This document shows, one piece after another, positions 8,949 through 17,422 of a DNA stretch of 64,000 bases. The stretch covers positions 124,001 through 188,000 of the forward strand of contig NZ_JAHDYS010000006.1 of assembly GCF_018531195.1 (NCBI RefSeq). Reading direction: 5' to 3'. The stretch comes from Pelotalea chapellei. Lineage in GTDB: Bacteria; Desulfobacterota; Desulfuromonadia; Geobacterales; Pseudopelobacteraceae. The position numbers were made by a program, and so were the translations under genes. The notes under the pieces were generated by a model, which saw nothing but the letters and a program-made list of their open reading frames with translations, did not search any database and had not been told where the DNA came from. Numbering within the stretch: the first letter of the stretch is position 1; every line of letters starts with the position of its first letter.

Positions 8949-9047
8949 GTGATAATACTCCTTTCTCAAATGGCTTTCCGTTTTCTTTTACCACATTTTT
9001 TGCTAGTGTGTTGAACCTTTTACAGTTTAGCAGCGGGAGGCGCAAAC

Positions 9048-9230
9048 ATGGAAAAAAACATTCAGTGCTCATGCCAGGGAAATCATCACGCACATATGTG
9101 CATGCTAAAAAGCAGCGGCAACCGGGAAGAAATCGAGAAAATCACCAGCGACCCCAAGTTTTACTGCTTTACCTGCGCTGCTGAAGCCAACTGCGCCGAG
9201 AACCTGTGCGCACCGGCACCGATCCAGTAG
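9048..9230 (+). CDS. Small Cys/His-rich protein of unknown function
   Basis: A 60-residue protein with seven cysteines (7, 9, 18, 40, 43, 49, 54) and clustered histidines at 13, 14 and 16. The arrangement CxC..HHxHxxC in the first half and CFTC..C..C in the second half suggests metal binding, perhaps zinc, but I do not recognise the family. It has no signal peptide, so it should be cytoplasmic. GGGAGG lies seven bases before the ATG, which supports real expression. It is the only plus-strand gene inside the minus-strand polysaccharide locus and ends 3 nt before the convergent GT9 gene. Confidence 0.75.
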   Translation: MEKNIQCSCQGNHHAHMCMLKSSGNREEIEKITSDPKFYCFTCAAEANCAENLCAPAPIQ

Positions 9231-9233
9231 GTT

Positions 9234-10352
9234 TCAACCCACATCCACCCGGTCTTGTGTAGCAGAAGAGTTGGCAGGACTGGCTGCAAGCAGCATGCTG
9301 ACAGCATCGAAGACCTCGTCCACACCAATCTCCTTCATACAGCGCGCCTCCTCCGGGCAGGCCGGCGTGGTGCCATAGGTTGTACAAGGGGAACAGGCTA
9401 GCCCCTTGTCGATGACAATATGTCCTGCTCCCCGTGGTGCCCACTTGTGCATCCTGCCCGGCCCGAACAGCGATACGGTCGGCACTCCCAGTCCCACCCC
9501 GATGTGAAGCACGCCAGAATCCCCGCTCAGCAAAAGAGAACAGCGCTGCAGTATCCCGGCAGTAACCGACAGGGAAGTGCTGCCTGCCAGATTGAGTCCC
9601 AGTCCACCGGCAACGATATAATCCCCCTGCTCTCGATCCCCCACTCCCCCCACCACCACAAGGGCCACACCCCTTTCCTTTAACAGTTCGGCTACACGTC
9701 TGAAGCGTTCCTGGCCCCATCTGCGTTCGGCTATGCTGGCGCCGGGAGACAGGACCACCAAGAGACGTCCCCTAAGGCGGGAAAGCAGGCGATCCGCCTC
9801 CGTTGCGGCTGCAGGCGGAACAGCAAGAAACGGCGCTTCGACTGACGCACCGCGTATTCCCAGTGGCTCCAATAGAGCCATAAAACTGGCTGTTTCATGG
9901 GTATCGTGGCTGTAGCGACAGCAGTGGGTAAACATACGGCTGCGCTGGTTGGTGGCAAAGCCGATCTTGAACGGAGCGCGGCACAGGCGCGCAACCACCG
10001 CTGAAAGCCGGTGCCACTGCTCTGTATCAATGACAACATCATAGGGAGTTCTCAGGACTTCAGCCAACCCGGCGGGACGATCATACAAAAAGACGCGGCG
10101 CACCCCGGGCGCGAGGTCAAAGGCGGCGGCATTGCGCCTTTCGGCAAGCACATCAACAGTTGCATTGGGATAGGCTGCGCTAAGGGCATTGATGGCAGGA
10201 ATCAGATAGACTGCATCGCCTATGCCGCCAGGGCGGATGAGGAGGATGCTGCGTGGTGCCGCGGGCGCAGGGACAGCTGGTGGCGTCCGCAACAGTAGAG
10301 CTGCCAGGCGGCCGGCGACGGCATCCAGACTTTTGAGCAGACGGATGCGCAT
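9234..10352 (-). CDS. Glycosyltransferase family 9 (heptosyltransferase-like)
   Basis: A 372-residue GT-B enzyme of family GT9, which includes the ADP-heptose:LPS heptosyltransferases. Evidence is the N-terminal ILLIRPGGIGDAVYLIPAI strand-loop, the central VVVLSPGAS-like segment, the donor-site motif LFGPGRMHKWAP and the late Cys-rich loop CSPCTTYGTTPACPEEARC followed by MKEIGVDEVF. It would transfer a heptose or related sugar to lipopolysaccharide core or another glycan at the inner membrane face. The ATG shares its A with the TGA of the upstream flavoprotein gene (TGATG). The acceptor cannot be read from sequence. Confidence 0.88.
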   Translation of the reverse strand: MRIRLLKSLDAVAGRLAALLLRTPPAVPAPAAPRSILLIRPGGIGDAVYLIPAINALSAAYPNATVDVLAERRNAAAFDLAPGVRRVFLYDRPAGLAEVLRTPYDVVIDTEQWHRLSAVVARLCRAPFKIGFATNQRSRMFTHCCRYSHDTHETASFMALLEPLGIRGASVEAPFLAVPPAAATEADRLLSRLRGRLLVVLSPGASIAERRWGQERFRRVAELLKERGVALVVVGGVGDREQGDYIVAGGLGLNLAGSTSLSVTAGILQRCSLLLSGDSGVLHIGVGLGVPTVSLFGPGRMHKWAPRGAGHIVIDKGLACSPCTTYGTTPACPEEARCMKEIGVDEVFDAVSMLLAASPANSSATQDRVDVG

Positions 10353-11701
10353 CAGCTGCCATTCACCGTACGTTCAGGTTTTCCAGCTAGTATGCGGTCA
10401 ACCGCTTCCACCCCCTGCATGAAGGAGTGGTCCATGTTGCCGACTTCGTACTTCCAGGCACCGAAACGGCCGCGGGAGTAGACATTGCACGACTCAAGGA
10501 AGGGCTGAACCGTGGCCAACACCTGATCCCGCCCCAAAGTAGGCACCGGGTAGGAGTAGGGAATATCAATCAGATAACGGCTGGCGATGCTGGTCCGTTG
10601 GCCCTCAAAGAGTAGTCCGGTGTTAATCAGTCCCTGCACCGTTTCCTCAACGATATCCTCACGGGAGACCGGCTTGTGGGGCGAATAGGTCGTTTCGCAC
10701 ATCAGGGACGAGTAACGGTCCACAGCCCCATCAGGCACGTTGAAAGGGGAGTAGTTGTGAAAGTTGGTGACACGGTAGAAGGGAGAACTGTCCTCGGGGA
10801 AATACATCCAGCATTTGCTGTCGTCCCGGCGCTGCTCAAGCCCCAATCCCACGATCAGGCCACTGTTGTGCACCAGTCCTGCGGCAGCCCCCCTCACCTG
10901 ATCCGGCACCCCAGTGCAGGCCCTTACCAGCAGGTCCAGCGGAACAGTGCTGATCAGCACATCGTATGACTCAACCCGCCCATTAGCGAAACGCACCTGC
11001 CTGGCATCCAGATCAATGGAGGTCATCTCATGGTTGAGGTGGATCCTGTCCCGGAAGCGATCGGCAATGGCTTCGTAAATGGCTCCGGTACCGCCACAGG
11101 AAGGAAACTTGAAGGTATTGTTCGGCCCCCAGCTCAGATCGTCACGCTGCTCGGCAATGTTGCGCTCTATGCGCGCCAGATCCACCACACTGACCCGCTC
11201 GGCGATCCACTCCTTGCTCATGATTTCCAGGGGCACACCCCACACCTTGCTGTTATAGGGCTCCATGAAATGTTTGACGATGCCGCTGCCGAAGACCGCA
11301 TGCATCCAATCCCTGAAATTGGCCGAATCGCCCGGTGTACCAGAGAGTGAACGCAATCCTTCGACACACTCCCGAAGCGCCTCATCCGGCAGGTGGCGCA
11401 CGTTGTTCTGGAAAGGATACGGCACCCAGCGTTGCAGGATGCGGACCCAGCTTTCCCGCTGGTGTTCGTACCAGGCATCCCCCAGCGCCTCGGCCATGGC
11501 CTTGTCGAAATAGTCATAATGGGAGAACAGTACGTGCCCTCCTACATCCCAGGTGAAACCCCTTTCATCGAGAAATGATGCGGAAAGGCCGCCAACATGG
11601 CTGTTGCATTCAAAGAGCAGCCAGTCAGAATGACCGAGCTTGTGGAGATGGCAGGCGGCACCAAGACCGGTGGGGCCAGCGCCGAGGATAAGGACTTTCA
11701 C
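10352..11701 (-). CDS. FAD-dependent amine-oxidase/UDP-galactopyranose-mutase-like protein
   Basis: A 449-residue flavoprotein. The N-terminal Rossmann loop GAGPTGLGAACHL and the following acid (FECN) with VGGLSASF bind FAD; the DVGGHVLFSHYDYFD segment is typical of the protoporphyrinogen-oxidase/UDP-galactopyranose-mutase-like branch found in polysaccharide clusters. The C-terminal GRFGAWKYEVGNMDHSFMQG closes the FAD site. It may oxidise or isomerise a sugar nucleotide, but substrate is unknown. The start is GTG with only a weak AGG upstream. It is translationally coupled to the GT9 gene downstream. Confidence 0.85.
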   Translation of the reverse strand: MKVLILGAGPTGLGAACHLHKLGHSDWLLFECNSHVGGLSASFLDERGFTWDVGGHVLFSHYDYFDKAMAEALGDAWYEHQRESWVRILQRWVPYPFQNNVRHLPDEALRECVEGLRSLSGTPGDSANFRDWMHAVFGSGIVKHFMEPYNSKVWGVPLEIMSKEWIAERVSVVDLARIERNIAEQRDDLSWGPNNTFKFPSCGGTGAIYEAIADRFRDRIHLNHEMTSIDLDARQVRFANGRVESYDVLISTVPLDLLVRACTGVPDQVRGAAAGLVHNSGLIVGLGLEQRRDDSKCWMYFPEDSSPFYRVTNFHNYSPFNVPDGAVDRYSSLMCETTYSPHKPVSREDIVEETVQGLINTGLLFEGQRTSIASRYLIDIPYSYPVPTLGRDQVLATVQPFLESCNVYSRGRFGAWKYEVGNMDHSFMQGVEAVDRILAGKPERTVNGS

Positions 11702-11799
11702 GAGGTCAACAACCTTCCTGACAACGATATGAAATCATAGTACGCACTTTTATCATAAAAAAAGCAGCAAACCGGCTCACTTGCAATTACTTAAAGCAC

Positions 11800-13878
11800 T
11801 TATCTTAATGGCATTTTAATACCATCGATACAACTGTTAACACTGTCCCATATCTTCATTTTTGCAAAACGAAATATTCCGGTTCTCAGATAATAAAGTC
11901 TCAATATGCTCACCAGCGGTAACAAAAGAATGCGAACTGTGCAACTCGAGCGTATCCAACTCGCAAAAAACCAGCTTGATACCGTAGAGCGGCCTGCATA
12001 TGAGTTCTTTGTCAAGTAGGTCAAAGCGCTCAACAAAGTAAATGGCTGAGCAACACAATGAACGGCATGTCCGGCCTGGTCTGCAGAAAACCTGAAATCA
12101 CCGATTGCATCCGATTCCTCACGGGCAGGAAAAAAGAATAGCATTTTCAAAACATTTACTATCTGCGGTTTAACATGCTTCAAGTCAATACGATAACCAT
12201 CTGGCAAATCAAGACATGATAAAAATGAACCTACTCCACATCGTATACTCTCAACGCGCTCGCAGTTCAACGGATGCTCCGGAACTCCAAAGACCGGTTC
12301 GAACTGCCCCAGCGCATTTAGCCGGTAACCATGCACCATCCCCTCTCGACCTGAACATAGAATTTCCATCAGAAGCCTGAATAAATGTTGAAATTTTGTA
12401 ACATCCGGATTGTCATCCTGGTTAAAAACAAAACCGTATTTTCCGTTTGCGGGACTACCCGGCCGATCAACACCAAAGTAAAAACCAGAAATGCCGTCAC
12501 TGCCCAGTTGGTCCCCAAAACAGTCATGGATCGCATCCTGAATGCTGCCGTGCCAACCGAGATCAACCAAGGCGAACCTCGTTCCATCAAACAGACCGGC
12601 CTGTTGCAAATAAGCATGCAGAGAACTAAAGGCATGACGACCGCTGTCACACAGCATTTGATGCAGAACATCATCGCTTATGAGGGCTGCACAAATCCTA
12701 TCAAGCAATACCTTAGATACTTGCATATCAGGTCCATCAAGTACTATTCCGGCACGTTTAAGCTCATCCAGCAGATGTAAGACATTCAGTTTAAGCCTGT
12801 CGGCAATGATACGAGGTGTCAGGATGACATTATCTTCCTTCAACCATGTGAGGGAAGAAACCGCAGTTGCTTTTCCTAATAAGGCAGGGAAGACAGCAGT
12901 ACGTGAAACATAGAGATACTGAAGGTCGACAGAAATCCCATAACGCTTCACTAGCTCACGGGCAACCTCCAACAAGATATCGCCATCACGGGAAAGAAAG
13001 TAAAGTCGTTTGATCCCGTCCTGGACAGCCTGTTGCAATGTCCAAAGCATAAATCCTACGACAATCGGACCAATCACATTACAACCAATTGTGTTCAAAG
13101 CGGAATGGACAGAATTATCAGCACGCCCCAGAGCCACTCTACCTGCCCGGCTTGCACCGGCAATAGAACTGCAATAAAGACATTGGCATGTTTCGCCCAA
13201 TAACCTTTCATACCTGTTGTTTCTTGCAATTCTTACGGGAATAGATCGAATGCCACATTTCCAGCGAGGTATCAGGTAGTCACTCCAGAGATAATCTCCG
13301 AAATGAATCATTTGGTTTTGTTGAATATTCAAATCATGCAATACATGGTTAAATAGTGAACCAGTTGCTTTTTTTTTCCCAAGAGAACCGGAAACATAAA
13401 GACAGTCTTCCGGTTCAAACATATTAACTTTACGCAGCATCCGTTTAACGACATCATCTGGAAGATACATATCTGATACGAAAACTATTTTGCAGCCCGC
13501 ATAACGAAGTTGCTTGATAAGAGTACCTATGGCGGCTATCGCTGACAAGGAGTGCAGCTCCTCATCAAGCTCCTCCTGATGCAGAGCAGACAATTCTTCC
13601 GATGATAATGACATTGACTCGGCGAGCACAACCCCAATTTGCCCCAAGGTAACCTCTTCACTGCCGGAAAGACGCTTTCTGGCCTCTTCTTCAGCTTCCA
13701 TTCTGACTTTATGGAATGATTCACGAATATTGGAAGAGAACTGACGATTGCCTGCTAGTTTTTTTTGTAGCCGAAGGAACAGATCAGAAGGGTGATATAC
13801 ATTACGCGTGAAAACAGTGTCAAAGACATCGAAGGAAACAGCCTTGATAACTTGAGAATCAAGTAACGGCTGTTTCAT
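11800..13878 (-). CDS. Large HAD-superfamily protein of a polysaccharide locus (COG5610-like)
   Basis: A 692-residue protein. Residues 12-215 form a HAD phosphatase-like domain: motif I SFDVFDTVF (Asp17, Asp20), motif II FVSDMYLP, a lysine in GSLGKKKATG and motif IV IHFGDYLWSDY. Residues about 230-520 form a second region with YFLSRDGDILLEVA and LVDLGWHGSIQ, which looks like the second half of COG5610-type predicted hydrolases that occur next to glycosyltransferases. The last 170 residues are unassigned. ATG and the TGA of the preceding methyltransferase overlap (ATGA). The stretch looks more AT-rich than its neighbours, perhaps a sign of transfer. Function unknown; sugar-phosphate turnover is a guess. 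Confidence 0.8.
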   Translation of the reverse strand: MKQPLLDSQVIKAVSFDVFDTVFTRNVYHPSDLFLRLQKKLAGNRQFSSNIRESFHKVRMEAEEEARKRLSGSEEVTLGQIGVVLAESMSLSSEELSALHQEELDEELHSLSAIAAIGTLIKQLRYAGCKIVFVSDMYLPDDVVKRMLRKVNMFEPEDCLYVSGSLGKKKATGSLFNHVLHDLNIQQNQMIHFGDYLWSDYLIPRWKCGIRSIPVRIARNNRYERLLGETCQCLYCSSIAGASRAGRVALGRADNSVHSALNTIGCNVIGPIVVGFMLWTLQQAVQDGIKRLYFLSRDGDILLEVARELVKRYGISVDLQYLYVSRTAVFPALLGKATAVSSLTWLKEDNVILTPRIIADRLKLNVLHLLDELKRAGIVLDGPDMQVSKVLLDRICAALISDDVLHQMLCDSGRHAFSSLHAYLQQAGLFDGTRFALVDLGWHGSIQDAIHDCFGDQLGSDGISGFYFGVDRPGSPANGKYGFVFNQDDNPDVTKFQHLFRLLMEILCSGREGMVHGYRLNALGQFEPVFGVPEHPLNCERVESIRCGVGSFLSCLDLPDGYRIDLKHVKPQIVNVLKMLFFFPAREESDAIGDFRFSADQAGHAVHCVAQPFTLLSALTYLTKNSYAGRSTVSSWFFASWIRSSCTVRILLLPLVSILRLYYLRTGIFRFAKMKIWDSVNSCIDGIKMPLR

Positions 13879-14522
13879 GCTGACAACTTTTTCAGAACAA
13901 CCTCGATTGAATATTCTCCGTCACTATGAATCTTCGGATCGGTGATAGTGTGACCTTCCGAACATTCCTTGGCATACACCACGTCGCAACCGCTCAGCGC
14001 CTTCTGGATAAGCTTCCGGATATCCTTCGTGTCGGGCGGAAACTCACGATCAAGGAGAAAGAAGTGCTTATGATCCCCATTCCACCTTGAAGGGAGCGTC
14101 TCCTTTTTTTCGTAGAGGTCACGATGAGGAATGTACAGGATAAGGTAACCAGACGGCTTTACCACACGCCACCAATTGCGCAGTGCAATGATGGGATCGA
14201 CCATGTGTTCCAGCGTGTGTGAGGAATACACGAAATCGAATGAAGCGTCCTTCAGCCCTTGCAGAAGTTGGGCATCTCCATTTTCAATGTCCCACCCCTT
14301 GCAGTTTGGCACCAAGAGGTCACCGCCATAGCCGATATCGAGTCCTCTACCATTGCAATAGGCGGTAAAGAAACCTTCCATTTCTCTGCGTACTCTTGCC
14401 TTTGTCGATTCCAATTCCGTTTTGGGTCTGCCCCCTAGACGGTAGTAGAAGTAGAGAACTCGTCTCAGAACAAGCCTGATCGGCAATGGCAGATGGGATA
14501 ACAGATTGATAATAGCATTCAC
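13875..14522 (-). CDS. SAM-dependent methyltransferase
   Basis: A 215-residue class I methyltransferase. The SAM-binding loop is GLDIGYGGDLLVPNCKG-like with an acidic residue in WDIENGDAQ, and FDFVYSSHTLEHM followed by WWRVVKPSGYLILYIPH fits Methyltransf_11. It probably methylates a sugar or glycan end in the surface-polysaccharide pathway; for ABC-exported O-antigens such caps often end chain growth, which would fit the wzm/wzt genes nearby, but that is inference. The start is GTG and uncertain. Coupled with the HAD-type gene downstream. Confidence 0.85.
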   Translation of the reverse strand: MNAIINLLSHLPLPIRLVLRRVLYFYYRLGGRPKTELESTKARVRREMEGFFTAYCNGRGLDIGYGGDLLVPNCKGWDIENGDAQLLQGLKDASFDFVYSSHTLEHMVDPIIALRNWWRVVKPSGYLILYIPHRDLYEKKETLPSRWNGDHKHFFLLDREFPPDTKDIRKLIQKALSGCDVVYAKECSEGHTITDPKIHSDGEYSIEVVLKKLSA

Positions 14523-14541
14523 AGTGTGACCCTTACCCTAT

Positions 14542-16179
14542 TCAATGTAATGTGTTTTTCGAAAGCATATGGACAGTCGCATCGAAGACCGATTCCGGTT
14601 TTACTGCCTCCATGCAAGGAGGCGGGTAGACTGCAGTGAAACATCTGTCCTGACATCCGGAACATCCCTGTTCGTTCTTTACAACGAGATGATCTGTCCT
14701 GAACGGCCTGCAGTAATCAACGAGTCCGGCTCCGAATATGGCAACAACCGGTTTCTTCAGTGCAGCAGCGATGTGCATCACAGCGGTATCTGCAGTGATT
14801 ACCAGATCGGCCAAGCTGGTAAGAGCAACCAGCTCATTGAGATTGAGTCGCCCGGTGGTGTTGACAGTGTGGGGGTCGGCAATCTTTTCAACCTCTTCAG
14901 CGACGACCTCATCGTCCTTGGTCCCGGTGAGCGCGATGGAGTAATTACCATGCTCCAACAGCCTGAGGATGAGTTTTCCGAAATTATCACTTCCCCAGCA
15001 ACGCAGCTTATTTCCTGCGCCCACGTTCACCATGATAAACTTTTCGTCATGTCCTTTTTGGGCCAAGAGTTTTCTCATCCGTTCCCGTACTTCGTTCTGT
15101 ACCAGCAGAACCGGCTTGATCGAATCCTCTGCTATGCCAAGCTTTTCGGAAGTCAGCGCAAGGAAATCGTTCATATGAGTGATCCTGCCCGAAGGGACTT
15201 CAACAGGATCACTTACGTACTTTCGGAGAAAGAGGGACAGGGGAAGCCGTGGGTCTATGGGAGCAAGCACCCTCTTCCCAAGGCACATCAAGGCGAAAAG
15301 AATCCCGGTACCAAAGTTTACCGGCTGAACGATGATGTCATAGTCTCTGCGCCACAACTCCGGAAGGCGATTCAGCATCTTACTCAATGCCTGCACACCC
15401 AGAGCGGTAGGTACCTCACGGTGCCATGGTGCATCCCATACCTCAAGATGATCATACAGTACACCTTGAGCGATGGCTGCCTGTTCCCTGAGGATGACGG
15501 CACCCTTGCTTGATGCCAGCACCGTCAACTCTGCATGGGGGTATTGCTTCTTTACCGCTGCTAGATACGGCATGGTAACGATCATATCGCCAAGGAGATC
15601 GAGCCTTAGAAACAGTATCTGTTTACGCTTGCTTACTGCGGATCCTGTCGCCGCACGAATTACTTTTCCCACCCTGATTATGCAACCGGCAAGGGCTCGT
15701 AGCAGGCATAACTTCAGCTCCTCCCAAGTGTTGCTCGAACGGATTCTGGAGAGCTTCTGACAGACAAGGTCATGATCATCAGATCCCGTAGCCAGGTAGC
15801 GGATCACACTCTCCTTGTTCCTGAGAAGAACGGTTGGCCCGGGAAAGAGCTCCCTTGTCGATGCGTACAGCAGTTCATCATGCACGGTGACGTTGTGATC
15901 GATAAAGACCAACAGTTCACGGAACGATAGCTGTTGTACATAACCCGCTGCCGCTGCCGGAGTCGGGAAGCAGTAGAACTCGTCGAAGGGCTTAACAACT
16001 AAAGGGATATTTTCGATACAAAACCGCGCAGCGGGGGACCCGCTAACTGCAAAAACACCGGCAATAATGCATGAACCGTAGTGCCTTCTTATCTCTTCGA
16101 CTAATGGAGAGAAACGCTGGGCGAAGTCATGACAATACTCGGCGTATATGACAATTTTTCCGTCGCTCATGCGCCGCAT
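14542..16179 (-). CDS. GT9-family glycosyltransferase with an extra N-terminal domain
   Basis: About 545 residues, which is much longer than a normal GT9 enzyme (about 350). The C-terminal 350 residues carry GT9 features: ILFLRLDLLGDMIVTMPYL, MVNVGAGNKLRCWG, the TADTAVMHIAAALKKP donor segment, AIFGAG and the CSGCQDRC loop. The first 170 residues (starting MSDGKIVIYAEYCHDF) are a separate region I do not recognise, with a Rossmann-like start. The ATG at 16179 lies four bases after the stop of the upstream gene; a second ATG three codons later is also possible. Acceptor and sugar unknown. Confidence 0.85.
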   Translation of the reverse strand: MRRMSDGKIVIYAEYCHDFAQRFSPLVEEIRRHYGSCIIAGVFAVSGSPAARFCIENIPLVVKPFDEFYCFPTPAAAAGYVQQLSFRELLVFIDHNVTVHDELLYASTRELFPGPTVLLRNKESVIRYLATGSDDHDLVCQKLSRIRSSNTWEELKLCLLRALAGCIIRVGKVIRAATGSAVSKRKQILFLRLDLLGDMIVTMPYLAAVKKQYPHAELTVLASSKGAVILREQAAIAQGVLYDHLEVWDAPWHREVPTALGVQALSKMLNRLPELWRRDYDIIVQPVNFGTGILFALMCLGKRVLAPIDPRLPLSLFLRKYVSDPVEVPSGRITHMNDFLALTSEKLGIAEDSIKPVLLVQNEVRERMRKLLAQKGHDEKFIMVNVGAGNKLRCWGSDNFGKLILRLLEHGNYSIALTGTKDDEVVAEEVEKIADPHTVNTTGRLNLNELVALTSLADLVITADTAVMHIAAALKKPVVAIFGAGLVDYCRPFRTDHLVVKNEQGCSGCQDRCFTAVYPPPCMEAVKPESVFDATVHMLSKNTLH

Positions 16180-16183
16180 CGTT

Positions 16184-17422
16184 TCAAGGCTCTTCCCTTT
16201 CACCACGAGGCGAGTCAACAATCAAGAAACCGTGCTTCCTGATTAAGCAGTTCTCGATCAGGAAGTTCATCAAGAAGTGATAAAGACGTATTCCTATTAC
16301 GCCGCACAATATCCTGAAGCCGGTATTTATCCATCGCCTGTAGGTAGTTTTCTTGATGTCATCGGCTATGACATCCTGAACAAATTTCATGTGAGCGGAA
16401 GGTTTCTCAAGCAGACGCTTCCTTTTTAAAAGAGAGTGGTAGCTCTCTTCTCCAATGTCAAAAGGGTCGGTATAGTTCCCCGCAACAGCCGGGTATAGCC
16501 TTCTTGCGACCGGTCCGATCAGGGTCCCATCTTTGAAACGGCCGTACTTGTACCCTATTTGCTTGAGCTCCTCGTGCCCCTGCGCCAGCAGCAAGCCACG
16601 GTATTCCTGATATAAAAAAGCAAGATCGCCGCGGTTTTCGAGGGTGAAACGATTCTGGTACTTCGATATCAGATTAAGGTCATGGAGTGTAATGCCACTG
16701 AAGTGAAAAAACACCAACGGGACCGCGCCGTTGACCAAGCACCCATCGAGCCGCCTTTCATGGAGGTTCCAATAGGCCATGTTGTAGCCTTGATGACGCA
16801 AAACATGAACCGATGACCAGTAGGCGGTGACGAGATTGATCCACTTCTGGTCCACGAAAAGACCTGATTCGACTTCGCAATAGCAGGAAGTCAGACACTT
16901 CTCGCACCACCAGTCACAGAAACTGTTCGCATCTTTAGAAGCGGACAATGCCAGGAATCCGAGATTGTAGGTGCCGCTAGACAGGCAAGATTGCTCCGAG
17001 GGACTGCAGGAATCATTTACCGGCAGCGGCACGGTCATGTGCGGGGTAACGATGATCGAGTACTGGTCCAACAGGCGGAAAAGGTCCTGCAAGCCGTGGT
17101 AGAGAAGAATGTCCGGGTCAAAGTAAATAACTTTTTTGTAACCTTTCTGCAGGAAGAATCTGAAGGCGAAAGGCTTTACCGCCGTATTGAATTCGACGAT
17201 GTCGTAGCGAAAGGCCATGCGCTGGAAATCGGGAATCCCGAGGGACCTTGCTTCAATAATCTCAAAAGGCTCTGCGCTGCCCTCCAGTTGTCCCTCTGAC
17301 TCGTCGGCAAGGACAAGGTGCAGATCCACGTCATCGTGGTACTTCCGGATCGACTGCATCAGCACACGTGCATAGGCGAGGTAATTCGTGGAGGCTATGG
17401 TAAAGACGGCAATATCGTTCAT
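16184..17422 (-). CDS. Putative glycosyltransferase (GT8-like, GT-A fold)
   Basis: A 412-residue protein that begins with IAVFTIASTNYLAYARVLMQSI, a typical opening of GT-A enzymes acting on nucleotide sugars, and has a DxD metal site in YFDPDILLY at about residue 125. The ordering resembles GT8-like glycosyltransferases. The last 100 residues contain several basic and hydrophobic helices that may attach it to the membrane. It overlaps the upstream GT9 gene by ATGA and is followed four bases on by another GT9 gene, so all are co-translated. Sugar specificity cannot be given. Confidence 0.78.
   Translation of the reverse strand: MNDIAVFTIASTNYLAYARVLMQSIRKYHDDVDLHLVLADESEGQLEGSAEPFEIIEARSLGIPDFQRMAFRYDIVEFNTAVKPFAFRFFLQKGYKKVIYFDPDILLYHGLQDLFRLLDQYSIIVTPHMTVPLPVNDSCSPSEQSCLSSGTYNLGFLALSASKDANSFCDWWCEKCLTSCYCEVESGLFVDQKWINLVTAYWSSVHVLRHQGYNMAYWNLHERRLDGCLVNGAVPLVFFHFSGITLHDLNLISKYQNRFTLENRGDLAFLYQEYRGLLLAQGHEELKQIGYKYGRFKDGTLIGPVARRLYPAVAGNYTDPFDIGEESYHSLLKRKRLLEKPSAHMKFVQDVIADDIKKTTYRRWINTGFRILCGVIGIRLYHFLMNFLIENCLIRKHGFLIVDSPRGEREEP

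Noticed and set aside
8361-9014. A plus-strand frame of 217 codons opposite rfbB
   Set aside because: It shadows rfbB with no Shine-Dalgarno sequence or known domain.
14569-15513. A long open frame of 314 codons on the plus strand
   Set aside because: It is antisense to the GT9 fusion gene, has no recognisable protein features, and reads as the complement of conserved segments.
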